DNA from: Shewanella polaris
GTDB lineage: Bacteria > Pseudomonadota > Gammaproteobacteria > Enterobacterales > Shewanellaceae
NCBI RefSeq assembly: GCF_006385555.1
Contig: NZ_CP041036.1
Location: 4,584,538-4,648,537 of the forward strand
Length of the DNA stretch: 64,000 nucleotides
Direction: 5' to 3'
Position 1 is the first letter of the stretch; every line of letters starts with the position of its first letter. Under the pieces are notes generated by a model. The model had not been told where the DNA came from. It saw nothing but the letters and a program-made list of their open reading frames with translations, and ran no database searches. Made by a program: the position numbers and the translations under genes. Of this stretch, positions 1 through 9,977 are shown in pieces.

Positions 1-600
1 TAAGGTTTGAAACACGCGCATTTCTTTTTTAACCAGGGCCGATTTTTCGCGGTGCGGGTACATAGGGTCGAGGTAAACGACATCGATCTCGGTGCCAGAT
101 GACTGAGCAGCGTCGGCTAATGCACTAATACTTGAGCCATGAAATAAGCTCATAAGATCGCGCATCCAATGGCCTATTTCGGCGTCTTCGTAAGCTCGGC
201 GTAAACCATCTTCAAGCAATGCAGCCACAACGGGATGACGTTCAACCATAATGACCTTACAACCTAAACTGGCCAATACAAAAGCATCTCGACCAAGCCC
301 TGCTGTGCCATCAACTACAGTAGGTGTGACACCTTGCTTTAGCCCAACCGCTTTGGCAATAGACTGACCTCGACCACCACCAAATTTGCGACGATGCGCC
401 ACAGCTCCAAACACAAAGTCAACACTAATACCGTCGAGCTTAGGTTCATCTCGCTTATGCAAACTTAAACAGTTTTGCTCAAAACGCAATTCAAACGCGG
501 CGTCTTTGTCCCACACAAGCTGCCAACGCTGGGCGATGTCGACTAATGAAGGATACTGCTGATTAAAGAAGATAGGTGTCTGCAACAAGATGATTACCAT
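1..600 (-). CDS. rsmJ: 16S rRNA (guanine-1516-N2)-methyltransferase RsmJ, C-terminus cut by window edge
   Basis: The reading frame starts at an ATG at 600 and stays open for 200 codons to the first base, so the C-terminal end lies outside the window. The protein has the SAM-binding signature [17 protein letters not shown] and the later motif [15 protein letters not shown], both typical of the RsmJ (YhiQ) family. That family methylates N2 of a guanosine near the 3' end of 16S rRNA. The segment [19 protein letters not shown] just before motif I also fits. It is divergent from rlmJ, another rRNA methyltransferase, with about 130 bp between the starts. Identification rests on motifs and family recall; the missing end cannot be checked. 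Confidence 0.9.
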   Translation of the reverse strand, partial: MVIILLQTPIFFNQQYPSLVDIAQRWQLVWDKDAAFELRFEQNCLSLHKRDEPKLDGISVDFVFGAVAHRRKFGGGRGQSIAKAVGLKQGVTPTVVDGTAGLGRDAFVLASLGCKVIMVERHPVVAALLEDGLRRAYEDAEIGHWMRDLMSLFHGSSISALADAAQSSGTEIDVVYLDPMYPHREKSALVKKEMRVFQTL

Positions 601-728
601 GCCAATATAAGAAACTACGCCATTATGCCAAAAGCCATCACCAGTGAACACCTATACCTCGCGCGCTAGACCACTTATAATGTGGCGATTACACAGTTTT
701 GCTGTCTCATTAGTTAATGGAAATACCC

Positions 729-1574
729 ATGCTCAGTTATCGTCACGGTTATCATGCAGGCAATTATGCCGATGTGCTTAAGCACTCAATGCTTATTCAA
801 GTATTAAAAGCGATGCAGAAAAAAGATAAACCTTATGTGTATATCGATACTCATGCAGGTGCAGGTGCCTACTCATTAACCGATGAGTTTGCGCAAAAAA
901 CTGGCGAGTATTTAGAGGGTGTTGCCAAATTATGGGACCACACTAATTTACCCACTGCATTGGCCAACTATGTTGAAACAGTGCAACACTTTAACGCTGA
1001 GTTTGATGGCGAGTTAACCGTGTACCCTGGCTCACCGGCTATTGTAGATGTTGAGCTTCGTCCACAAGATCGTATGGTGTTACACGAACTGCATGGTACT
1101 GACCATGAGTTGTTAGCAGACTATTTTGCTGAAGACAAACAAGTCAAAGTGATTAAAGGTGATGGTTTACAGGGATTAATTGCCGCGGTACCGCCATTAG
1201 AGCGCCGTGGTGTAATATTAATTGACCCTAGCTATGAAATGAAAACTGACTATCAAGATGTGGCTAAAGCTATCATAAAAGCCCACAAACGCTTTGCAAC
1301 AGGCACATTTATTTTATGGTATCCCGTTGTTAAACGTGAGCAAACAGAAGCAATGTTAACCCTGCTTAAAAATAGTGGCATTAAGAAACAACTGCGTATT
1401 GAGCAAGGCATTAGCGCCGACAGTGACGAGTTTGGTATGACAGCAGCAGGTTTATGGGTAATTAATCCGCCTTGGCAATTGGATGAACTCGCCAAAGAAA
1501 CATTGGATTATTTAGCGCCTTTACTAGGCGGTGCCGACGGAAGCATTAGCGTAAAGTGGGAAGTCGGCGAGTAA
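729..1574 (+). CDS. rlmJ: 23S rRNA (adenine-2030-N6)-methyltransferase RlmJ
   Basis: RlmJ (YhiR) makes m6A2030 in 23S rRNA using SAM. The conserved N-terminus MLSYRHGYHAGNYADVLKH fixes the start at the ATG at 729; an in-frame ATG at 717 would add four residues not seen in the family. The sequence carries DTHAGAGAY (SAM binding) near residue 43, YPGSP, and the catalytic motif IV in the form LIDPSYEMKTDYQ at about residues 164-176. The family usually has DPPY there, so the second Pro is Ser. Length (281 aa) matches the E. coli enzyme. It stands alone, divergent from rsmJ and followed by a structured repeat. Confidence 0.93.
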   Translation: MLSYRHGYHAGNYADVLKHSMLIQVLKAMQKKDKPYVYIDTHAGAGAYSLTDEFAQKTGEYLEGVAKLWDHTNLPTALANYVETVQHFNAEFDGELTVYPGSPAIVDVELRPQDRMVLHELHGTDHELLADYFAEDKQVKVIKGDGLQGLIAAVPPLERRGVILIDPSYEMKTDYQDVAKAIIKAHKRFATGTFILWYPVVKREQTEAMLTLLKNSGIKKQLRIEQGISADSDEFGMTAAGLWVINPPWQLDELAKETLDYLAPLLGGADGSISVKWEVGE

Positions 1575-1683
1575 GACTTTCTACCCGCAAAAGATGTGAG
1601 TTTATTGTCGTATCAGATCCTAACTATCTTTATTGAAATAACACACAAATTTCAAATGGAATTAACCTGCAGGCTCAATGGTT

Positions 1684-1827
1684 CTCCGTCCGAAGTGTCC
1701 GAAATAGCGTGATGAAAATGCCGTAGTGACATCATGGATGATGGCACAGGCTCAGGGGTACATGGATGTACCATCTGAGCCGTTAGGCGATTTTTATTAT
1801 GCTATGAGGATCAACACTTTGTCGGAG
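1684..1827. repeat. Nested inverted-repeat intergenic element
   Basis: This non-coding block between convergent genes has an outer inverted repeat: CTCCG, AAGTGT and ATAGC on the left answer GCTAT, ACACTT and CGGAG on the right. A closing stem AAAATGCC/GGCGATTTT encloses two compact hairpins that both have a GG loop: CATCAT-GG-ATGATG at 1730-1743 and GGTACAT-GG-ATGTACC at 1757-1772. It resembles the structured palindromic intergenic repeats common in Shewanella genomes. No second copy was seen in this window. Multicopy status is inferred from general knowledge of the genus, not shown here. Confidence 0.6.
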
Positions 1828-1840
1828 CTGCGGGGGAGAT

Positions 1841-1898
1841 CCAAGAGGGGGAAGCAGTTTTCCCCTTCTTGGTCGGGTGTGGGCGAAGCACCACGACC
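1841..1898. terminator. Two hairpins between convergent rlmJ and M28 peptidase genes
   Basis: CCAAGAGGGGGAA pairs with TTCCCCTTCTTGG (1841-1872), followed at once by GGTCGGGTG/CACCACGACC (1871-1898). With no T-run on the rlmJ side they are not classic intrinsic terminators, but their place between two convergent genes suits a bidirectional stop or an RNA-stability role. Confidence 0.35.
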
Positions 1899-1929
1899 TT
1901 GATGTTATTTATTGACGTATGACTGAGCA

Positions 1930-3366
1930 TTACTTAAAAAACGCGCCTGCCGCACCAGGGAATACCACAGGGCTAACATTGCCATTGGCGGCGACACTCG
2001 CGACACCATACAAATAATTATCGATTACCATATTATCTAGCGTGAACTGATTAACCTTGCCGACATAACGACTATGAGTCCATTCCGGTACAGTAGTTAA
2101 TCGCCAATATACGCGATAACCAACGACCGTTTTATCGTCACTATCAGCCCAACTTAACTTGGTACTTGGTGATACTTGCCCTGCAACAGTTACTTTAGTT
2201 GGTGGTGCTGGTGCCCATGCTTGTGACGCTAAACTAATCGCATTAAGCGAGGTCAATTTGGCAGTAAAATCAAAATCCACCCCTTCAATCACATCGCCAT
2301 AAGCAATGCCGTTTTCGACACGAATATCTTGATGCTGACGATTATAGTTTTCGTTGGTTTCCATAATACGCACAGCAGGTAAACCAGCCTGATTAAACGG
2401 TAAATGATGTCCACCACGACCAAAACGATCGAGTCGATACACGAGCATCACCTCTAAATTAGTCATGTACTGGTCGGCTAGCGACTTAATTTTACGAGCT
2501 AAATTACGTGAAGCAGAATCATTTTCGCCGCCACTAAAATACCTTTCTTTGGCTTCATCTGCCGTTTCGGCAAAACGTACACCTTCAGAAAACACCCGTA
2601 CACTACTGTTATTCATCACGCCATTAATGCCAGATATATTGCCAATCATGTCATTATTTAATACTGCTTGAACCTGCCAATTTTGTGCTTTGGCATAGTC
2701 AGCTAAAATATTGCCGCCATACAAACCTTGTTCTTCACCCGACAATGCAGCATAAACAATAGTGCCGTTAAATTGGTATTTTGATAATATTCGTGCAGCT
2801 TCTAATGCCCCAGCTACACCCGATGCATTGTCGTTAGCACCAGGAGAAATTGAGGTGGCATCCAGCACATCACTAACACGCGAATCAATGTCGCCGCTCA
2901 TCATCACTACACGGTTAGGATCCGTTTTACCGCGCTGAATAGCGATAACGTTAACCACTTCTGTTGGGTTCGCGATTCGCTTGCCTTGAACGGTGTCACC
3001 AACCGTCACCACTTCTAAACAACCACCACACTCTTTGGATATACGATTAAACTCAGCTTCAATCCAACGTCTAGCGGCGCCAATACCTTGGGTGTCAGAT
3101 TTTGTATCAGACAAGGTATGCCGAGTACCAAAACCGACTAAAGTACGAATATCTTGTTCAATACGCTTAGCTTGTGGTGCGGTAGCAATGTCGTATAAAC
3201 GCACATCTTCTTGTGATGGGGCAACAAACGATGATTTGTCTGCAGCAAATGCTGGCACGGTTACAGCGCCCAATATCAGCAACCCAGCCATACCAGCTAA
3301 ACAATAACCGTTATTACGACTGAGTTTAACGCGTTTAGGTTGTACTTTATGAATTAAATGGTTCAT
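1930..3366 (-). CDS. Secreted M28-family zinc aminopeptidase with C-terminal fibronectin-like domain
   Basis: The 478-residue protein has a signal peptide (hydrophobic 22-38, cleavage after AFA at about residue 41), so it acts in the periplasm or outside. The M28 catalytic core is clear: SGDIDSR (157-163), PGANDNASG (175-183, bridging Asp179), SGEEQGLYGG (Glu211 general base, Glu212 ligand), NNDMIG (Asp239) and GGHHLPF (His320/321). Residues from about 388 on (PPTKVTVAGQVSPSTKLSW) look like a fibronectin type III module. The first zinc ligand is Asp159 where family members such as the Vibrio aminopeptidase have His. It is the last gene of a trio with the transglycosylase (16 bp upstream) and the LemA-like gene. 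Substrate is unknown. Confidence 0.85.
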   Translation of the reverse strand: MNHLIHKVQPKRVKLSRNNGYCLAGMAGLLILGAVTVPAFAADKSSFVAPSQEDVRLYDIATAPQAKRIEQDIRTLVGFGTRHTLSDTKSDTQGIGAARRWIEAEFNRISKECGGCLEVVTVGDTVQGKRIANPTEVVNVIAIQRGKTDPNRVVMMSGDIDSRVSDVLDATSISPGANDNASGVAGALEAARILSKYQFNGTIVYAALSGEEQGLYGGNILADYAKAQNWQVQAVLNNDMIGNISGINGVMNNSSVRVFSEGVRFAETADEAKERYFSGGENDSASRNLARKIKSLADQYMTNLEVMLVYRLDRFGRGGHHLPFNQAGLPAVRIMETNENYNRQHQDIRVENGIAYGDVIEGVDFDFTAKLTSLNAISLASQAWAPAPPTKVTVAGQVSPSTKLSWADSDDKTVVGYRVYWRLTTVPEWTHSRYVGKVNQFTLDNMVIDNYLYGVASVAANGNVSPVVFPGAAGAFFK

Positions 3367-3382
3367 TAATAAATACCTTAAA

Positions 3383-4378
3383 TTAACTGGCTAATGCTTT
3401 TTGGTAGCGTTTTAATAATATTTTCACCCGCTTCACATAAGCTTGTGTTTCAGGATAGGGAGGTATACCGCGGTATTGCATAACCGTCGTTGGGCCGGCA
3501 TTGTATGCCGCACAAGTAAGGTCAATGTCGCCGTTAAATTGGCTTAATAACTGCGCAAGATAACGACTGCCACCACGAATATTCTGTTGAGCATTAAAAG
3601 GATCATCGACGTCCATATCACTAGCAGTACCAGGCATTAATTGCATTAACCCTTGGGCACCAGCTTTGGATAAAGCGCCGATTTTAAATGCTGATTCTGC
3701 ATGAATTACAGCTCGAATGAGCGCAGGGTCAAGCTGATACTGCCGCGCAGCTAAAGCCACGTCGGTAGCAAAATGTGAGGTAAATAGTGGGATCTTATAC
3801 CAATCGATAACAGAATCGACTCGACAAGCAAAACATTCATACAATAACACTTGATAGTCTGCATCCAGCGGTTGCTGATCGCTAAACACCATCACCCCAT
3901 TGGTTTGTTTGTATTGAAACACTTTACGCTTTTCAACGCCTAAATCACTGACAATACCATTTTCAGAATAATTGGCCTTAACACGAGGCTTACTCGATAC
4001 TGTGCCTGTTTTCATTAACGAATAATTGTTGGTTAAGGTACGCGGTTTCTGTTTATCGCCCACATAACCAGCATTCAACGACAGCTGATCATTAATTGAT
4101 TGCTCATCGATTGGCTCAGTGTTGCGGCGACTCAACACGTTATATGTATCAATAGTTGGCACGAGGCGATTTTCAGCGGTGGAAGTTTGAGATTGCTGTA
4201 ACGACAACTGTTTCTTTACTGCAGCTTGCTCAGGAATATACTTAGCTTTGATTTGCGGCTTTTCAACGTCTTCCACGGCAGGGTAAATCACTTGCTTGGC
4301 TCGTACATGCATCGGTACACAAACGCAAGCCAGCAACGTAGCGATACCCCATAGCGTCTGTCGATTACGCCATTTCAT
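3383..4378 (-). CDS. Lytic transglycosylase with SLT domain
   Basis: A periplasmic murein-cleaving enzyme. It has an N-terminal hydrophobic segment (about 9-27), a low-complexity linker to about residue 145, and a short DUF4124-like segment (KRKVFQYKQTNGVMVFSD). The C-terminal SLT fold spans about 205-325. Catalytic Glu228 lies in HAESAFK, followed by GAQGLMQLMPGTA and CAAYNAGP, all hallmarks of family 1 transglycosylases. It leaves 4 bp to the LemA-like gene upstream and 16 bp to the M28 peptidase downstream, so the three are probably co-transcribed. The long linker suggests the catalytic domain is held away from the membrane. Which Slt subfamily it belongs to cannot be decided by eye. Confidence 0.87.
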   Translation of the reverse strand: MKWRNRQTLWGIATLLACVCVPMHVRAKQVIYPAVEDVEKPQIKAKYIPEQAAVKKQLSLQQSQTSTAENRLVPTIDTYNVLSRRNTEPIDEQSINDQLSLNAGYVGDKQKPRTLTNNYSLMKTGTVSSKPRVKANYSENGIVSDLGVEKRKVFQYKQTNGVMVFSDQQPLDADYQVLLYECFACRVDSVIDWYKIPLFTSHFATDVALAARQYQLDPALIRAVIHAESAFKIGALSKAGAQGLMQLMPGTASDMDVDDPFNAQQNIRGGSRYLAQLLSQFNGDIDLTCAAYNAGPTTVMQYRGIPPYPETQAYVKRVKILLKRYQKALAS

Positions 4379-4382
4379 GAGG

Positions 4383-4922
4383 TTATTCCTTCACTTGATC
4401 AAATATCGGCATCGGCGCGATATGAGCAAATTTAGCAACTGCCGAACCAGGGAAAATTTTTACACCACTGTTTAGCTCCTCTACAGCTTTGCGATAAAAG
4501 TCTTCCGCATGCACAAAGTCGAGCTCTAACTGGATATACTCGGCAAGCTGGTCGGCACACAATTTGTCTTTGTTCACAGTGGTTAACAATGCCTCTAAAC
4601 CTTGGTCAATTTGTTGCCAAGCTGCTATCGATACAGACAAGGAGCCACCAGCCACATTTGATTCTTCAATAGGCTGATCCCAATCATACTGAGGTTGTAG
4701 CTGTTTCAGGTGCTGTAATTGGGCTTGTTGGTCATCTGTCAAAGGACGTGGATAAGAAGGTTTTTCCTGACATAGCTCGGTAAACAATGTCAGTCTTTTA
4801 TCAATTTTTGAGTCGATCACTTTTAGCGCTTCAATGGCTGAAGTGCGTTTTTTAAGTAAACTGGCATACCAAAGATAAGCCAGAATAGCGGCTAAAATAA
4901 GGCTAATAAACAGCGCCGGCAT
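4383..4922 (-). CDS. LemA-family-like membrane protein
   Basis: The 179-residue protein starts with one membrane helix (about 2-22), then a helical cytoplasmic or periplasmic domain. Segments AIEALKVIDSKIDKRLTLFTEL and EDFYRKAVEELNSGVKIFPGSAVAKF match the two most conserved parts of LemA proteins (the DVQLKRR-LIPNLV-like start and the YN-IQ-FP-N end), though the match is diverged. LemA proteins are single-pass helical bundles of poorly defined function. This is the first gene of the minus-strand trio with the transglycosylase and M28 peptidase, which suggests an envelope role. The assignment is by remote motif resemblance. Confidence 0.65.
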   Translation of the reverse strand: MPALFISLILAAILAYLWYASLLKKRTSAIEALKVIDSKIDKRLTLFTELCQEKPSYPRPLTDDQQAQLQHLKQLQPQYDWDQPIEESNVAGGSLSVSIAAWQQIDQGLEALLTTVNKDKLCADQLAEYIQLELDFVHAEDFYRKAVEELNSGVKIFPGSAVAKFAHIAPMPIFDQVKE

Positions 4923-5338
4923 GGTGTCATCCTTTATTCTTGTTATTCACTATAATAATCATAATTTAATTAAAAGTTCATCTTTATCAGCGATATCTTC
5001 GCTAAAAAGTAACCACAAAAGTACTTACCATGTTCAAAAAGATGTTAAAAACCTGTTTTAATTAAGATTTTAAGCATAACATAAATAATAATGAGTATTA
5101 GGGTGTTAAATACACAGTTAAAATTTTAATAGTCAATTTTTTCAAATGCCTAATGCTAATTTTTCATGAGTGTTTTTTAAACACTATTTAAGTTTCGTTA
5201 CTATAAATGAACAAAATACTCTTTTGAAATGATCACTTAATGCTTGTTAATAAGTTTATTAATGCTTAGGTTAATATTGTTATTACTGGCACAAAAAAGC
5301 CCAGCAAAACTGGGCCTTTTCTTAATCGAATTTACAAA
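4923..5338. other. AT-rich intergenic region
   Basis: This 416-bp stretch separates the LemA-like gene start from the end of the RND pump gene. It is strongly AT-rich and shows no reading frame of convincing length on either strand. The part next to 4922 should hold the promoter of the LemA-like operon, and the right end holds the pump operon terminator. Confidence 0.6.
5292..5320 (-). terminator. Intrinsic terminator of the acrAB-like operon
   Basis: On the minus strand GGCCCAG-TTTTG-CTGGGC is followed by a T-run, 19 bp beyond the acrB-like stop codon. Confidence 0.85.
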
Positions 5339-8300
5339 TTAAACCGACTTTCTATCGTTATCAACAATTTCCTCTTCTTCCTCGGTCGGTTTTTTACGCT
5401 TGCTGAAAATACTTTCAACGACCACAAAGAACACCGGAATAAAGAAAATACCTAAGAATGTCGACGATAGCATACCGCCCACTACAGCAGTACCAATGGC
5501 ATTTTGGCTACCAGAACCGACGCCCGTACTAAGCGCTAACGGCAGAACTCCTAAACCAAATGCCAGTGAGGTCATTAAAATAGGACGTAAACGCACTCTA
5601 ACTGCATGTAAGGTTGCCTCAAATAAGCCAGACCCTTTCTCGTAGTATTCCTTCGCAAACTCAACAATCAAGATAGCATTTTTAGTTGCCAGTCCCACTG
5701 TCGTTAACAAGCCCACTTGGAAAAATACATCGTTAGATAAGCCGCGACTACTCATGGCCACTAGCGCACCGATAACCCCAACAGGAACCACTAAAATAAC
5801 GGATAATGGTATTGCCCAGCTTTCATACAGTGCCGCTAACACCAAGAACACGATTAATACCGATAAAGCATATAAACTTGGCGCTTGGTTACCCGATAAA
5901 CGTTCCTCATAGGATAAACCATTCCACTCTAAAGCATATCCAGGCGGAAGTTGTTTAGCCATTTCTTCAAGTGAATCCATAGCATCACCAGTACTGTAAC
6001 CGGGTGCCGTTGCGCCTTGAATGTTAACCGCTGGAACACCGTTAAAACGTTGTAGCTGTGGTGAACCATACTCCCATGAGCCAGTAGCAAAAGCCGAAAA
6101 TGGTACCATTTCGTCATTACTATTGCGCACATACCAAGAGTCTAAGTCACTTGGCTGCATGCGGTATTTGGCTTCGCCTTGCACATAGACTTTTTTCACG
6201 CGGCCGCGATCAATAAAGTCATTGACGTAAGAGCCACCCCACGCAGTTGCCAACACTGTGTTTGCATTACTAATATCAATATCTAATGCACGTAATTTGG
6301 CATGATCTAAATGAATTTGATACATAGGCGCATCTTCTTGACCGTTAGGCCTTACCCCAACTAAGTTCGGGTTTTGCGCTGCTAAGCCAAACAGTTGATT
6401 ACGAGCTTCAATTAACTTTTCATGACCTTGGCCACTCAAGTCTTTTAAATACAAGTCAAAACCATTTGCGGTACCCAGCTCAATAACTGATGGCGGTACA
6501 AAAGCAAATACTAGGGCTTCTTTAATTTGCATAAAGCGTCCCATTGCTCGACCTGCCAACGATTTCACATCTTCACCAGGCGCTTCACGGGTAGACCAAT
6601 CTTTTAAGCCAACAAACGCAATACCCATGTTTTGACCTGAACCCGCAAAACTAAAGCCGGATACGGTAAACACTGATCTAACAATGTCTTTCTCGTCATT
6701 TAGGTAATAGTCAGACACCTTTCGCAACACTTTTTCAGTACTTTCTTGGGTCGAGTTAGTGGGTAAAATAGCTTGGGTAAACAAGATACCTTGGTCTTCA
6801 TCGGGTAAGAAAGCGGTTGGCATACGTAAGAAAATCCAAGCCACTGCGATAACCAACAGAACGTAAACCATCATGGCACGGAATGAACGCTTAATAATAC
6901 CGCCTACAGTATTCCCATAACGTACAGTAAGAGCATCAAACTTACGGTTAAACCAGCCAAAAAAGCCTGTTTCAGCGTAGGTATGACCTTTTTTAACGGG
7001 TTTCAACATCGTGGCACATAATGCTGGTGTCAGTACAATTGCCACAAATACTGATAAAGCCATCGCGGCCACAATAGTAATGGAGAACTGACGATAAATT
7101 ACCCCTGTGGACCCCGACATAAATGCCATAGGAACAAATACCGCCGATAAGGTTAATCCGATACCAACCAAGGCACTGGTAATTTGATCCATTGATTTCC
7201 GAGTGGCCTCTACAGGACTTAAGCCCTCTTCAGACATGACTCGTTCAACGTTTTCTACGACAACAATGGCATCGTCCACCAGCAAGCCAATAGCTAATAC
7301 CATCGCAAACATGGTGAGCGTGTTAATGGTAAAACCTGCTGCTGATAACACAGCAAACGTACCTAGCAATACCACAGGTACAGCAATAGTAGGAATAAGC
7401 GTTGCTCTAAAGTTTTGCAAGAACAGATACATAATCAAGAATACCAATATAACGGCTTCTATCAATGTATGCACAACACCTTCAATTGATTGCTCTACGA
7501 ATGGGGTAGTATCATAGGGATAAACGACTTCTAGCCCTTGCGGGAAAAATGCTTTCATCTCATTAATTTTGGTTTTAACGCCTGTAGCTGTGTCCAGTGC
7601 ATTGGCACCGGTAGCTAATTTAACAGCTAAACCTGACGCGGGTTTACCATTATAATAAGAAGTGACAGCGTAACTTTCTGCACCGAGTTCAACTTTAGCG
7701 ACATCTTCAAGATAAACATTTGCCCCTGACGAATCAGATTTAAGAATAATACGTTTAAATTGCTCAGGTGTTTGTAAACGACTTTGAGCTGTCACTGTCG
7801 CGTTAAGTTCTTGACCAGCAAGCGATGGCGCACCACCTAACTGACCCGCTGAAATTTGCGCATTTTGCTCACCAATCGCCGTAGTAACATCAATACTGGT
7901 TAAGTTGTATTGGGTTAATTTAAGCGGGTCCAACCAAATTCGCATAGCATATTGCGCACCAAAAAGCGTGAGTTCACCCACTCCAGGTACGCGACTCATT
8001 GGGTCTTGAATGTTGGCAGCAACATAATCAGCAATGTCACTTTTTCCCATTGAACCATCTTGAGACACAAAACCTAATACCATTAAAAACCCAGAACTGG
8101 ACTTGTTAACTTTTACGCCTTGTTGTTGAACTTCAGTCGGTAACAATGGTGTAGCAGCTTGTAGCTTGTTCTGAACTTGAACTTGGGCAATATCAGGATC
8201 GGCCTCTGCATTAAACGTTAAGGTAATCTTGGTATTACCAAAACTATCACTGGTGGAGGAGATATAACGTAAGTGATCCAAGCCAGTCATTTGCTGTTCA

Positions 8301-8494
8301 ATCACCTGAGTGACCGTATCTTCCATGGTTTTAGCCGAAGCACCTGGATAGTAAGCACTGATCACCACGGTTGGCGGTGCAATACTCGGATACTGTGCAA
8401 TGGGTAAGCCTTTAATGGCTAGTACACCTGCGAGCATAATTAATAATGCAATCACCCAAGCAAAGATAGGGCGATCAATAAAAAAGCGAGCCAT
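5339..8494 (-). CDS. RND multidrug efflux transporter, AcrB/MexB type (HAE1)
   Basis: The 1051-residue inner-membrane proton-driven drug exporter starts with [23 protein letters not shown], the standard N-terminus of HAE1 pumps. It shows two repeats, each of a membrane helix, a large periplasmic loop and helices. The proton-relay aspartates are in [14 protein letters not shown] (near residue 405) and the partner Lys is in [11 protein letters not shown]. Length matches AcrB (1049). The acrA-like gene lies 9 bp upstream, so the two form an operon. No outer-membrane tolC-type gene is nearby, so the pump presumably uses TolC encoded elsewhere. The C-terminus ends in an acidic stretch ([14 protein letters not shown]). 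Substrates cannot be read from the sequence. Confidence 0.95.
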   Translation of the reverse strand: MARFFIDRPIFAWVIALLIMLAGVLAIKGLPIAQYPSIAPPTVVISAYYPGASAKTMEDTVTQVIEQQMTGLDHLRYISSTSDSFGNTKITLTFNAEADPDIAQVQVQNKLQAATPLLPTEVQQQGVKVNKSSSGFLMVLGFVSQDGSMGKSDIADYVAANIQDPMSRVPGVGELTLFGAQYAMRIWLDPLKLTQYNLTSIDVTTAIGEQNAQISAGQLGGAPSLAGQELNATVTAQSRLQTPEQFKRIILKSDSSGANVYLEDVAKVELGAESYAVTSYYNGKPASGLAVKLATGANALDTATGVKTKINEMKAFFPQGLEVVYPYDTTPFVEQSIEGVVHTLIEAVILVFLIMYLFLQNFRATLIPTIAVPVVLLGTFAVLSAAGFTINTLTMFAMVLAIGLLVDDAIVVVENVERVMSEEGLSPVEATRKSMDQITSALVGIGLTLSAVFVPMAFMSGSTGVIYRQFSITIVAAMALSVFVAIVLTPALCATMLKPVKKGHTYAETGFFGWFNRKFDALTVRYGNTVGGIIKRSFRAMMVYVLLVIAVAWIFLRMPTAFLPDEDQGILFTQAILPTNSTQESTEKVLRKVSDYYLNDEKDIVRSVFTVSGFSFAGSGQNMGIAFVGLKDWSTREAPGEDVKSLAGRAMGRFMQIKEALVFAFVPPSVIELGTANGFDLYLKDLSGQGHEKLIEARNQLFGLAAQNPNLVGVRPNGQEDAPMYQIHLDHAKLRALDIDISNANTVLATAWGGSYVNDFIDRGRVKKVYVQGEAKYRMQPSDLDSWYVRNSNDEMVPFSAFATGSWEYGSPQLQRFNGVPAVNIQGATAPGYSTGDAMDSLEEMAKQLPPGYALEWNGLSYEERLSGNQAPSLYALSVLIVFLVLAALYESWAIPLSVILVVPVGVIGALVAMSSRGLSNDVFFQVGLLTTVGLATKNAILIVEFAKEYYEKGSGLFEATLHAVRVRLRPILMTSLAFGLGVLPLALSTGVGSGSQNAIGTAVVGGMLSSTFLGIFFIPVFFVVVESIFSKRKKPTEEEEEIVDNDRKSV

Positions 8495-8503
8495 AATTTA
8501 TCC

Positions 8504-9652
8504 CTACTTTTGTGGTTGGTCAGCCGTTAATGTTTGTGGTGAAACGGGTGCGCCTGCGCGAATTTTTTGTAACCCTTCGACAATTAATTTATCTCCCGCA
8601 GCTAAGCCATCAACAATACGCCATTGATTGCCAATTACTTCGGCGGTTTTTACCACGCGCATTTCAACGTTATTGTCTTTATCAACGAGCATCGCGACGG
8701 CTTGACCTTTACTATTACGCGTAATAGCGCGCTGTGGTACTAAAATAGCTTGAGGGTCTTGGCCAGCATTTAATATCGCACGAACGTACATACCAGGTAA
8801 CAATGTGCCGTCTGGATTAGGGAACTCGGCACGTAATGTGACTGAACCAGTGGTTTCATCAACATTAACTTCGGCAAACTGCAATATACCTTCATGCTCA
8901 TAAGTACTGCCATCTTCAAGCATTAAGGTCACTTTAGCATTGTCACTTTTCAATAACTGGCCTGAACGCAAATTGGCTTTTAAACGTAATAGTTGCGCAC
9001 TTGACTGAACAATATCGATATTAATCGGATCAAGCTGTTGAATGGTCGCGAGTGTTGTACTTTGATTTGCGGTAACTAGCGCACCAGCAGTCACAGACGA
9101 CTTACCAATATGACCAGAAATCGGTGCTTTTACCTCTGTATATTCAAGATTAATTTTTGCTGTATTAATGGCTGCTTTAGCCACAGTCACTGCTGCTTGT
9201 GCTTCTTTGTAAGCCGCTTCTGTTTCGTCAAAATCTTGCTTACTCACTGCATTAGTTTTAATCAATTGTGCATAACGAGCAGCTTTAGCTTTAGCTGATG
9301 CTAACGAAGCTTTGGCACTGGCTAAATCGGCTTCGGCACTGATTAATGCAGCTTTATAAGTGGCAGAATCAATTTGATAAAGTGACTGACCTTGTGTTAC
9401 TTCGGTACCTTCAACAAAGGCACGTTTAGTAATAATTCCTGATACTTGTGGGCGCACCTCGGCTTCCAAAAAAGCGCGGCTACGGCCAGGTAATTCAACC
9501 TTAATAGCTTGTGAAACTGCTTCAACAGTCATCACACCAACTGGAGTAGGTGGACGTTGTTGTTGCGCCTGGGCATTTTCATCCCCTTGACCACAAGCGG
9601 TAATCCATAATGCTGCAGATATTACTGCAGCGACTTTCAATGCTTTATGCAT
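8504..9652 (-). CDS. RND efflux periplasmic adaptor, AcrA/MexA type lipoprotein
   Basis: This membrane-fusion protein bridges the inner-membrane pump and an outer-membrane channel. The signal sequence ends in a lipobox (ITAC, Cys20), so it is anchored as a lipoprotein. The order of domains is as in AcrA: barrel-sandwich half (LPGRSRAFLEAEVRPQVSGII), a long alpha-hairpin rich in Ala/Lys (about 100-170), the second sandwich half (YTEVKAPISGHIGKS), a beta-barrel and the C-terminal membrane-proximal domain. It is the first gene of the two-gene operon with the acrB-like gene. The 325-bp region upstream must hold the promoter; no local repressor gene is adjacent. Confidence 0.93.
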   Translation of the reverse strand: MHKALKVAAVISAALWITACGQGDENAQAQQQRPPTPVGVMTVEAVSQAIKVELPGRSRAFLEAEVRPQVSGIITKRAFVEGTEVTQGQSLYQIDSATYKAALISAEADLASAKASLASAKAKAARYAQLIKTNAVSKQDFDETEAAYKEAQAAVTVAKAAINTAKINLEYTEVKAPISGHIGKSSVTAGALVTANQSTTLATIQQLDPINIDIVQSSAQLLRLKANLRSGQLLKSDNAKVTLMLEDGSTYEHEGILQFAEVNVDETTGSVTLRAEFPNPDGTLLPGMYVRAILNAGQDPQAILVPQRAITRNSKGQAVAMLVDKDNNVEMRVVKTAEVIGNQWRIVDGLAAGDKLIVEGLQKIRAGAPVSPQTLTADQPQK

Positions 9653-9977
9653 GGTTGCTCCTACTCCGATTTATATCAATATGGCATGCTTAATTTTGAG
9701 CTGCTTATTTGATAATAGCTAATTATTAATCTATAAAAATTTCTGGGTTCTTTATCGCATAGGTATAAAATTCAAACAACTTAACAATAGATATTAAATT
9801 GTAAATAAATAATAAGTTTACGTTATCTATAGTTAATTTGTTAATTGATTGTGATATCTGAATAAATAATCAAACAAACCAGACCGAACACCTCATTAAA
9901 TTCACTGTTTAATAACATGTTGGTAAAATCGTTTTTGACTCACACAACTTAATTGTATGCACTATGAATATAATAAT
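9653..9977. other. AT-rich intergenic region upstream of the efflux operon
   Basis: This 325-bp stretch lies between the acrA-like start and the end of the next minus-strand gene. It holds no convincing reading frame. The first 100 bp before 9652 should contain the efflux operon promoter. I saw no clear operator palindrome and no strong terminator for the upstream hydrolase gene. Confidence 0.5.
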
